Below are positions 1 through 5,579 of a DNA stretch of 6,651 nt, piece by piece. The notes beneath the pieces were generated by a model. It made no database searches. It saw nothing but the letters and a program-made list of their open reading frames with translations, and was not told the DNA's origin. The stretch spans positions 7,300 through 13,950 of the forward strand of contig PLYW01000258.1 in NCBI GenBank assembly GCA_003151875.1. Direction: 5' to 3'. The translations under genes were made by a program, and so were the position numbers. The first letter of the stretch is position 1. Each line of letters begins with the position of its first letter. This DNA comes from Acidobacteriaceae bacterium. GTDB lineage: Bacteria > Acidobacteriota > Terriglobia > Terriglobales > Acidobacteriaceae.

Positions 1-129
1 GTGCAAGTCACGCACTCCGAGGTCAACGCGTCGTATGGGACCCGCACCATCCAAATGCGCGACGGATGGCTGGTGGGCGACACCGCGAATCCAGCCCTCG
101 CAGCGAGCGGAGAGGCGGTCCGTTCATGA
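1..129 (+). CDS. ABC transporter ATP-binding protein, C-terminal fragment (MacB/LolD-like)
   Basis: This is the last 42 codons of a gene that begins before the window; frame 1 is open from base 1 to the TGA at 127-129. The visible residues include Val-Thr-His-Ser near the start, which fits the H-loop (switch histidine) of an ABC ATPase. It is followed by the Thr-Ile-Gln-Met-Arg-Asp-Gly-Trp-Leu-Val pattern that closes MacB/LolD-type ATPases (usual form: I-x-L-R-D-G-x-I/V). Walker A, signature and Walker B motifs would lie upstream and cannot be seen. The stop codon overlaps the start of the TolC-like gene, which supports a role as motor of an ABC exporter or lipoprotein/macrolide-type efflux pump using that outer-membrane channel. 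A short Ala-rich tail follows the domain. The family call rests on a short fragment; the precise subfamily is inferred. Confidence 0.72.
   Translation: MQVTHSEVNASYGTRTIQMRDGWLVGDTANPALAASGEAVRS
109..115 (+). promoter_or_regulatory. Ribosome binding site for the TolC-like gene
   Basis: GGAGAGG sits 10 nt before the ATG at 126, inside the end of the upstream ATPase gene. Together with the signal peptide beginning at that Met, it favours 126 over the in-frame ATG at 66, which would add 20 residues of charged, non-signal sequence. Confidence 0.55.
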
Positions 130-2105
130 TGCAGCGCATTTTCCAGTCGCCGGTCCTGGCGCTTTTTCTCTGTTGCGCGCTGGTAGGCGCGCAAGCGCAG
201 AATCAAGCGCAGACCCAAGCGCCGGCTGATTCGCCCCCTGCACAGATGCCGAATGCGCCGACTCCGCAGCCATCCCATTCGACGGCGCCTGCACAGCTTT
301 CCATACATACTCCGGCGCGCCTGGCGATTCCCCACTCGCATAACCCGTTCGACGCGTATGCGCCCAGCCAGGTACCCGAGCCGAATTTGCAAAACTCGTC
401 ACGCATTGACCGCCTCATTCGCGACGGCAAGCTGTATATCTCGTTGCAGGACGCGATCGCCCTGGCGCTGGAGAACAATCTCGATCTGGCCATCGCCCGC
501 TATAACCTGCCCATTGCCGATACCGATATACAGAGAACGAAGGCGGGCGCTTCCTTCCGCGGCGTCAACACCGGCGTCGTGGGAGGCACGCCGGGCGGTG
601 GTGTAGGTGGCTTTGGAACGGGCGCACCGGGCGCGGGCGCCGGCGGCACCACCGGAGGAGCGGGAGGAGCGGGCGCAGGCGCTGCCGGTCTGGTGCAGTC
701 CACCCTGGGCGCTGGAACTCCGGTGCAGTCGTATGACCCAACCGTCGGCGTCATTAGCGGCTTGGAACATCAAACCACACCGCTTGCCAACCTGCAGATC
801 TATGGCGTCCCCCAATTGCAATTAAACACCGCGCAGGTGAATGTCAATTACACGCAGTCGTTTTCCACCGGGACGACCTTCTCGTTCGAGGTGGACAACA
901 ACCGGCAGGCCACGAACAGTATTTTCAGCAGCCTGAGCCCGCAACTGGGAACCTATTACCGCGCACAATTCACGCAACAACTCCTGGCGGGATTTGGCAC
1001 CGGCCCTAACCTGCGCTTCTTGCGCATCGCGCGCAACAACAAGAAGATCTCCGACATCGCCTTCAAGAACCAGGTGATCGCAACCGTGACCCAGATTGCC
1101 AATATCTATTGGGACCTGGTGAGTGCCTACGAAGAAGAGCGGGTCAACGAGCAGTCCTTCGCATTTGCCCAGCAGAGTTTAGGGAACGCTCAGAAGCAGC
1201 TACAACTGGAAGCAGTTCCCGCCATGGATGTCATGCGCGCCGAAGCCGAGGTATCCAGGCGCGATCAGGACCTGACTGTCGCCAAGACAAATTTGCAGTT
1301 GCAGGAATCGTTGATCAAGAATGCGCTCACCAAGAACCTCGACGACCCCGTGCTGGAATCGATGCCGGTAGTTCCTACGGACCGGCTGGAACCAACGGAT
1401 ACGGTGCCCGACAAATCGACCCAGGACTTGATCACGATGGCCCTGCAAGATCGCCCGGAGCTCTCGGAAACGCAGATTGACCTGCAGAACCGCCAGATCA
1501 GCCGCCAGGCGGCCAAGAATGCACTGCTGCCGACGCTTGCCCTGGTGGGCTTCTACGGCGGCACGGGCCTGGCGGGAGAGTTGAATCCGTTTTACTATCT
1601 GACTCCCAACACCACCACGGCGCCTTGCTGTTTTGGGGGAGCTTTCGGTGATGCATTCAACAATTCTTCTCCGGATTATTTTGTGGGCCTCAACCTGACC
1701 CTCCCCATCCGTAATCGAGTTGCGAAGGCCGACCAATATCGCTCGGAGTTGGAGTACCGTCAGTCTGAGTTGCGCCTGCAACAATTGAAGAAACAAATTC
1801 GCATCGAAGTGCGCAACGCGCAATATGCTCTTGAGCAGGGTCGCGCCCGGGTGCAAGCGGCGAAGAAAGCGCGCGATCTCGCCGACAAGACTTTCACCAT
1901 CATGCAGAAAGAGCAAACCCTGGGCGCGGGATCGAGCTTCCAGACCTTGACCGCGCAGCGCGACCTCGCGGTTGCCGAACTCGATCTGGTGAATGCCACG
2001 ACGGCGTACCAGAAGTCCAAGCTCGAGTTGCAACGCGCCACTGGAACGACTCTGGAAGATAATGGCATTCAGATCCAGGACGCGGTGAACGGCACCGCAC
2101 CCTGA
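126..2105 (+). CDS. TolC-family outer membrane efflux protein (OEP) with glycine-rich insert
   Basis: This 659-residue protein is the probable outer-membrane channel of a tripartite efflux or type I secretion-like pump. Residues 1-24 form a signal peptide (Arg4, hydrophobic core, cleavage after Ala-Gln-Ala). A Pro/Ala/Gln-rich disordered stretch follows to about residue 75. The first OEP repeat starts near 103 (ISLQDAIALALENNLDLAIA, the typical opening helix). The second starts near 432 and carries the Pro-containing LLPTLALVGF strand and the closing strand DYFVGLNLTLPI. Predicted beta hairpins lie at about 236-290 and 469-527, joined by long coiled-coil-like helices. The protein is longer than the usual 430-500 residues because of the N-terminal linker, a glycine-rich insert at about 150-188 and a roughly 35-residue loop with Cys501-Cys502. 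The ATG overlaps the ATPase stop (ATGA), indicating translational coupling. Family assignment is secure; the exported substrate is unknown. Confidence 0.93.
   Translation: MMQRIFQSPVLALFLCCALVGAQAQNQAQTQAPADSPPAQMPNAPTPQPSHSTAPAQLSIHTPARLAIPHSHNPFDAYAPSQVPEPNLQNSSRIDRLIRDGKLYISLQDAIALALENNLDLAIARYNLPIADTDIQRTKAGASFRGVNTGVVGGTPGGGVGGFGTGAPGAGAGGTTGGAGGAGAGAAGLVQSTLGAGTPVQSYDPTVGVISGLEHQTTPLANLQIYGVPQLQLNTAQVNVNYTQSFSTGTTFSFEVDNNRQATNSIFSSLSPQLGTYYRAQFTQQLLAGFGTGPNLRFLRIARNNKKISDIAFKNQVIATVTQIANIYWDLVSAYEEERVNEQSFAFAQQSLGNAQKQLQLEAVPAMDVMRAEAEVSRRDQDLTVAKTNLQLQESLIKNALTKNLDDPVLESMPVVPTDRLEPTDTVPDKSTQDLITMALQDRPELSETQIDLQNRQISRQAAKNALLPTLALVGFYGGTGLAGELNPFYYLTPNTTTAPCCFGGAFGDAFNNSSPDYFVGLNLTLPIRNRVAKADQYRSELEYRQSELRLQQLKKQIRIEVRNAQYALEQGRARVQAAKKARDLADKTFTIMQKEQTLGAGSSFQTLTAQRDLAVAELDLVNATTAYQKSKLELQRATGTTLEDNGIQIQDAVNGTAP
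573..689 (+). other. Low-complexity glycine-rich segment inside the TolC-like protein
   Basis: These 39 codons (residues 150-188) encode almost only Gly, Ala, Thr and Pro, mainly as GGN/GCN codons. The segment falls between the first long OEP helix and the first predicted beta-strand, near where the channel enters the outer membrane. It stays in frame and leads into the conserved-looking LVQSTLGAG stretch, so it is a true part of the protein, not a frameshift. Similar inserts are, from recall, common in Acidobacteriota TolC homologues. Confidence 0.7.
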
Positions 2106-2106
2106 C

Positions 2107-2112
2107 GGAGAG
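2107..2112 (+). promoter_or_regulatory. Probable ribosome binding site for the response regulator (TTG start)
   Basis: GGAGAG lies directly after the TolC stop codon and 4 nt before a TTG at 2117. The first ATG in frame, at 2150, has only a GGAG one base upstream, too close to act, and an AAGG about 10 nt upstream. This favours TTG, although the receiver domain begins only near residue 27, so either start gives a complete protein. Confidence 0.4.
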
Positions 2113-2116
2113 CACG

Positions 2117-3538
2117 TTGCCCAAGACGCAAAGCCAAGGCCCCGCGGAGATGGTTCAAGACTCACGCGCCACCCGTGATCGGCAAAAAGCCGGCCGCATT
2201 CTTGCGGCCGATGATCAACCGCACATTCTCGAAGCCATCGAACTGCTGCTGCGTCCCGAGGGCTTTGAAGTTGATACCGCGAAGTCCCCGGCAGCGGTGC
2301 GGGAAGCTCTCGCCAGCGACTTCTACGATGCCGTGCTGATCGACCTGAACTACACCCGTGATACCACCTCGGGGCAAGAAGGGCTGGACCTGCTCTCCGA
2401 GATCGTGGCCTTCGACAGCAGCCTTCCGGTGATCGTGATGACGGCATGGGGCAACGTTGCACTGGCTGTTGAGGCCATGCGCCGCGGTGCGCGCGATTTC
2501 GTTCAGAAGCCGTGGGAGAACGAGCGCCTGTTAGCCATCTTGCGCACTCAGGTTGAACTGCATCGCGCCTTGCAACGCACCCAGCGCCTGGAAGCTGAAG
2601 CGAAACTACTGCGCGCCGAAGGGCGTCCCCAGTTCATCGCCGCCGCGCCTTCCATGCAGCCGGTGTTACAGACGATTGCGCGCATCGGCCCCTCCGACGC
2701 CAATGTGTTGGTCACCGGCGAACATGGCACCGGCAAGGAGGTCGTCGCTCAGACTCTGCATGTTATGTCGGCGAGAGCTTCGATGCCTCTGGTCGCTGTC
2801 AACACTGGCGCGCTGCCCGAGGGCACCTTCGAGAGTGAGTTGTTCGGTCACGTGAAGGGTGCTTTCACCGACGCGCGTACCGACCGTATCGGACGTTTCG
2901 AGCTGGCCGACAATGGCACCATCTTTCTCGATGAGATTGGAAACGTCCCCATGCGTCAGCAGGCCAAGTTGCTGCGCGTGCTGGAGACGGGCGAAATTGA
3001 GCGCGTCGGTTCATCCCGAACCAAGCGGATCAACGTGCGCGTCATCTCGGCGACGAACATCGATCTGCAAACGGCAATCGCCGCAGGCCAGTTTAGGGAG
3101 GACCTGCTTTTCCGGCTAAACACGGTTGAGATCCACATCCCCGCCCTGCGCGATCGCCGCGAAGATATTGCAACGCTGGCGGCGCATTTCCTGTCGCGGT
3201 ATGCGACACGCTATCGCGCGCCGGTGACCGGTTTTGCAGCGCCTGCTCTTCAGACGATGATGCAGTATGCGTGGCCGGGCAACGTCCGCGAACTGGAACA
3301 CACGCTGGAACGGGCGGTGCTCATGTGCCATACCGGCGAGATTCAGGTCTCGGACCTGGGGCTGAATGTGCAACGCCCGCAGGGGCAGAACCTGGAAGAA
3401 CTCAGCATCGAAGAAGTCGAGGGCATCCTGGTGCGCAAAGCGCTGCAGCGCTTCCACGGCAACGTCAGTCAGGCGGCTGAGGCCCTGGGTTTGAGCCGTG
3501 GCGCTCTTTATCGCCGGATGGAGCGGTATGGACTCTAG
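2117..3538 (+). CDS. NtrC-family sigma-54-dependent response regulator (REC-AAA+-Fis HTH)
   Basis: A 473-residue bacterial enhancer-binding protein that should use ATP hydrolysis to activate sigma-54 RNA polymerase when phosphorylated. The receiver domain (about 27-145) has the acidic pair Asp32-Asp33, phosphoacceptor Asp76, switch Thr109 and Lys131-Pro132. A helical linker spans about 137-168. The AAA+ domain (about 172-400) has Walker A GEHGTGKE (201-208), a GAFTGA-loop variant GAFTDA (248-253), Walker B GTIFLDE (267-273), sensor I SATN, the FREDLLFRLN arginine-finger region and WPGNVREL. The C-terminus (about 429-473) is a Fis-type helix-turn-helix with SQAAEALGLSRGALYRRM. Odd points are the GAFTDA change and an extended loop after Asp76 lacking the usual Met-Pro. 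It starts 11 nt after the TolC gene and overlaps the kinase gene, so that kinase is its likely partner. Target genes cannot be read from the window; self-regulation of the exporter operon is inferred. Confidence 0.95.
   Translation: MPKTQSQGPAEMVQDSRATRDRQKAGRILAADDQPHILEAIELLLRPEGFEVDTAKSPAAVREALASDFYDAVLIDLNYTRDTTSGQEGLDLLSEIVAFDSSLPVIVMTAWGNVALAVEAMRRGARDFVQKPWENERLLAILRTQVELHRALQRTQRLEAEAKLLRAEGRPQFIAAAPSMQPVLQTIARIGPSDANVLVTGEHGTGKEVVAQTLHVMSARASMPLVAVNTGALPEGTFESELFGHVKGAFTDARTDRIGRFELADNGTIFLDEIGNVPMRQQAKLLRVLETGEIERVGSSRTKRINVRVISATNIDLQTAIAAGQFREDLLFRLNTVEIHIPALRDRREDIATLAAHFLSRYATRYRAPVTGFAAPALQTMMQYAWPGNVRELEHTLERAVLMCHTGEIQVSDLGLNVQRPQGQNLEELSIEEVEGILVRKALQRFHGNVSQAAEALGLSRGALYRRMERYGL
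3520..3523 (+). promoter_or_regulatory. Ribosome binding site for the histidine kinase gene
   Basis: GGAG ends 4 nt before the ATG at 3528 and lies within the last codons of the regulator gene. It supports 3528 over the in-frame GTG at 3498, which would lengthen the overlap to 41 nt and has no comparable site. The start inside the regulator gene suggests coupled translation. Confidence 0.5.
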
Positions 3539-4958
3539 TTCAGGCGGCGACTCCAAGTCCGCAGCCCGAACTCCCCGCCCTCGCTCTCGACGATCGAGGC
3601 TACTTTTCGAAAAACGTATCGCTTTGTTCGCCGTATTGGCAGCACTTCCCGGCATTGCCTTCGGCACCATCCTCCTCTGGACTCAGCCCTGGACGCGCGA
3701 CGTGAAAATCGCGCTGACGGCGCTTGAGTTTTTCCTTTGGCTGGTGCTGACGTTGGCGCTGCTCGACCAGATCGTGCGGCCGCTGCAAACTTTGACCAAT
3801 GTGGTGGGTGCGCTGCGTGAAGAGGACTATTCTTTTCGCGCGCGAGGAGCGGTGGCCAACGACGCGCTGGGTGAGTTGGCGCTCGAGATCAACGCGCTTG
3901 CCGACATCCTGACCGAGCAGCGCATTCAGACGATCGAAGCTACGGCGCTTTTGCGACGAGTGGTCGATGAGATCGACGCTCCGCTGTTTACCTTCGATCC
4001 CGACCACATCCTGCGGCTGGTAAACGCGGCTGGCGAACGGTTGTTGCAACAGCCATCGGCCCGGCTGCTGGGGAAGACGGCTGCGGAACTCGAGCTCAAT
4101 GCTTGCTTCGAAGCCAGAAACGAAACCCTAGTCGCGCTTCCCTACTCGACTCCCAATGCGCGCTGGATGGTGCGCCAGAGTTCCTTTCGCCAAAACGGCG
4201 TGCCCCACAAACTGATTGTGCTCTCCGACGTGAGCCGCGCCCTGCGCGAAGAAGAGCGCAGCGCATGGCAGCGCCTGATCCGCGTTCTGGGTCACGAGCT
4301 TAACAACTCGCTGGCGCCCATCATTTCGATTGCCGGAAGCCTGGCTTCGCGCCTGCCGCTGCCACAATTGCCGGAAGAGCAGAACGCGGATTTTCAACGC
4401 GGACTCAACATCATCGAATCGCGCACCGCTTCCCTGCACCGCTTCCTGCAGTCTTATCGGCGGCTGGCACAGATGCCGTCGCCTACCCTGCGACCGGTGG
4501 AGTTGCGACCACTATTGGAACGTGTTGCTGTCCTGGAAACTCGTCTTGCCGTCGAGATCGTGCCGGGATCCGAGCGCGTCCTGATGATCGATCCCGACCT
4601 CATCGAACAGATGCTGATCAACCTGGTGCGCAATGCCGTGGATGCCGCACTGGAGCAGGCACAGTCGGCCCAGGCGGATTCGGAAACCGCAGCTCCGAAG
4701 GTTTCCATGCGGTGGGAACAGTATGATCGCAAGCTGGCGCTGATCGTGGAAGACAACGGCATTGGCCTGCTCAATCCGAGCAATGCTTTTGTGCCGTTCT
4801 ATACCACCAAGCCGGGCGGTTCTGGGATCGGGTTGGTCCTGTCGCAGCAGATCGCCGAAGCCCATGGAGGGTCCATCGAACTGGCCAACCGCCGGGACAC
4901 GCGGGGCTGTACGGTGAAAGTGCTACTGCCGTACCGGCCCCCGCCGAAGACGCCCTGA
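3528..4958 (+). CDS. NtrY/NtrB-like membrane sensor histidine kinase (2 TM-HAMP-PAS-HisKA-HATPase)
   Basis: A 476-residue sensor kinase, probable partner of the regulator it overlaps by 11 nt. An Arg-rich cytoplasmic N-terminus (14-30) precedes two transmembrane helices at about 31-51 and 59-79, leaving an external loop of only about seven residues. A HAMP domain follows (about 80-135, Pro85, and an ALGEL motif), then a PAS-like domain (about 140-240). The H-box is GHELNNSLAPI with His256; Glu257 and Asn260 fit the ExxN motif associated with phosphatase activity, so the enzyme may both phosphorylate and dephosphorylate its partner. The ATPase domain has the N-box with Asn369, the G1 box DNGIGL (Asp409), the F-box FVPFYTTK and the G2 region GGSGIGL (about 430-436). 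All catalytic boxes are intact. With so little outside the membrane, the signal is probably sensed in the bilayer or through the PAS domain. The ligand is unknown. Confidence 0.94.
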   Translation: MDSSSGGDSKSAARTPRPRSRRSRLLFEKRIALFAVLAALPGIAFGTILLWTQPWTRDVKIALTALEFFLWLVLTLALLDQIVRPLQTLTNVVGALREEDYSFRARGAVANDALGELALEINALADILTEQRIQTIEATALLRRVVDEIDAPLFTFDPDHILRLVNAAGERLLQQPSARLLGKTAAELELNACFEARNETLVALPYSTPNARWMVRQSSFRQNGVPHKLIVLSDVSRALREEERSAWQRLIRVLGHELNNSLAPIISIAGSLASRLPLPQLPEEQNADFQRGLNIIESRTASLHRFLQSYRRLAQMPSPTLRPVELRPLLERVAVLETRLAVEIVPGSERVLMIDPDLIEQMLINLVRNAVDAALEQAQSAQADSETAAPKVSMRWEQYDRKLALIVEDNGIGLLNPSNAFVPFYTTKPGGSGIGLVLSQQIAEAHGGSIELANRRDTRGCTVKVLLPYRPPPKTP

Positions 4959-4966
4959 ACGTGGAT

Positions 4967-4998
4967 GCTGGCTGACAGCCCTGCGGCTATTCGCCAGC
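4967..4998. terminator. Possible bidirectional terminator between convergent genes
   Basis: The 28-nt space between the kinase stop and the DoxX stop, plus the last bases of the DoxX gene, holds overlapping inverted repeats. GCTGGC (4967-4972) matches GCCAGC (4993-4998), and GGCT (4970-4973) matches AGCC (4977-4980), which could instead pair with GGCT at 4985-4988. No T-run follows on either strand, so a canonical Rho-independent terminator is not shown; the placement between converging genes is the main support. Confidence 0.25.
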
Positions 4999-5430
4999 TA
5001 TCGCGCGATCGATGGAAACGGCTCCTGAGCCCTTGATCAACACGACGATTGCAAGCGCTATCGCCAGGAGATGGTATTCAAATCCCTCACCTTTTTGCTG
5101 GCCGGTCCAGTTCATGAAGAAGCCATTGACATGGTGGACGGTCGCGATGGCGACCAGCATGTTGACGATTATGCCCAAGGCTGCGATACGGCCGAGCAGA
5201 CCGACCAGAAGTCCGAGGCCACCGAAGAACTCGGCGCAGATTGCCAGGAAGGCCAACGGCGCCGGAATTCCCATCTGCTGGGTGAAGAACCCCATGGTGC
5301 CGTGGAAGCCATATCCCCCGAACCAGCCAAGCATTTTTTGCGCGCCGTGCATAAAGAAGGTCACGCCGAGTATCAGGCGCACGACGGTGAGTACGAAGTC
5401 ATTCGAAGTGGCAAAGAGCTTGTGGAACAT
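4987..5430 (-). CDS. DoxX-family small integral membrane protein
   Basis: A 147-residue polytopic inner-membrane protein. Four hydrophobic helices are visible at about 13-31, 58-79, 81-98 and 119-133. Family features are the HGAQKMLGWFGGYG stretch after helix 1 (residues 28-41), AEFFGGLGLLVGLLGR around helix 2, and the EGFEYHLLAIALA block near the last helix, followed by a short tail. DoxX proteins are named for a subunit of an archaeal thiosulfate:quinone oxidoreductase, but most bacterial members have no settled biochemical role, and some relatives have been linked to redox homeostasis. Length is normal for the family and nothing is missing. It is encoded convergently to the kinase and downstream of the Ntn-hydrolase gene on the same strand, with a 149-nt gap, so it may be transcribed separately. 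Its ATG is fixed by a strong Shine-Dalgarno sequence. No functional tie to the efflux operon is visible. Confidence 0.92.
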   Translation of the reverse strand: MFHKLFATSNDFVLTVVRLILGVTFFMHGAQKMLGWFGGYGFHGTMGFFTQQMGIPAPLAFLAICAEFFGGLGLLVGLLGRIAALGIIVNMLVAIATVHHVNGFFMNWTGQQKGEGFEYHLLAIALAIVVLIKGSGAVSIDRAIAGE

Positions 5431-5437
5431 GCAGCAT

Positions 5438-5443
5438 CCTCCT
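5438..5443 (-). promoter_or_regulatory. Strong ribosome binding site for the DoxX-family gene
   Basis: On the minus strand a perfect AGGAGG lies 7 nt before the ATG whose last upstream base is 5431. This is the best ribosome binding site in the window and fixes the start of the gene. It lies just after an inverted repeat (CGAGC at 5444-5448 with GCTCG at 5472-5476) that could form a leader hairpin. Confidence 0.8.
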
Positions 5444-5509
5444 CGAGCCAGTGCGGTCAGCGAACCTCCCAGCTCGTTCTACCTAGATGCTTGTTGAAAC
5501 ACGTAAGTT

Positions 5510-5524
5510 GCAGAATTGTTCTGC
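5510..5524. repeat. Perfect 6-bp inverted repeat in the gap between the hydrolase and DoxX genes
   Basis: GCAGAA-TTG-TTCTGC is a perfect palindrome with a 3-bp centre, 80 bp upstream of the DoxX start and 56 bp after the hydrolase stop. A second, weaker dyad TTGA-CC-TCAA lies at 5530-5539. Either may be an operator for the DoxX gene, or the first may form an mRNA hairpin behind the hydrolase gene; the absence of a T-run argues against an intrinsic terminator. No convincing -35/-10 pair was found in the 149-bp gap. Confidence 0.4.
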
Positions 5525-5579
5525 GATGGTTGACCTCAAGTCGATGTCTTGCGTTAGGGAATCAGCCAGCCGCGACTTC

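Noticed and set aside
35..229. Short plus-strand open frame overlapping the ATPase end and the TolC start
   Set aside because: It is a shadow frame over two coding regions, and its composition reflects the out-of-frame reading of the Ala/Gln-rich linker.
500..754. Pro-rich minus-strand open frame
   Set aside because: Its proline repeats are only the reverse complement of the glycine-rich TolC segment.
1200..2462. 420-codon open frame on the minus strand across the TolC and regulator genes
   Set aside because: It lies opposite two clear genes, crosses their boundary, and its translation is Arg-rich with no recognisable domain. Long antisense frames are expected at this GC content.
2912..2927. 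TGGCACCATCTTTCT resembling a sigma-54 -24/-12 promoter
   Set aside because: It lies in the Walker B coding region, lacks the -12 GC, and no gene starts at a suitable distance.
3498..3527. GTG at 3498 as start of the histidine kinase
   Set aside because: The ATG at 3528 has a GGAG at good spacing and gives an 11-nt overlap; the longer form adds ten residues encoded inside the regulator's helix-turn-helix.
5530..5558. TTGACC as a -35 box on the plus strand in the intergenic gap
   Set aside because: No acceptable -10 hexamer follows at 16-18 nt, and it would only drive antisense transcription of the hydrolase gene.
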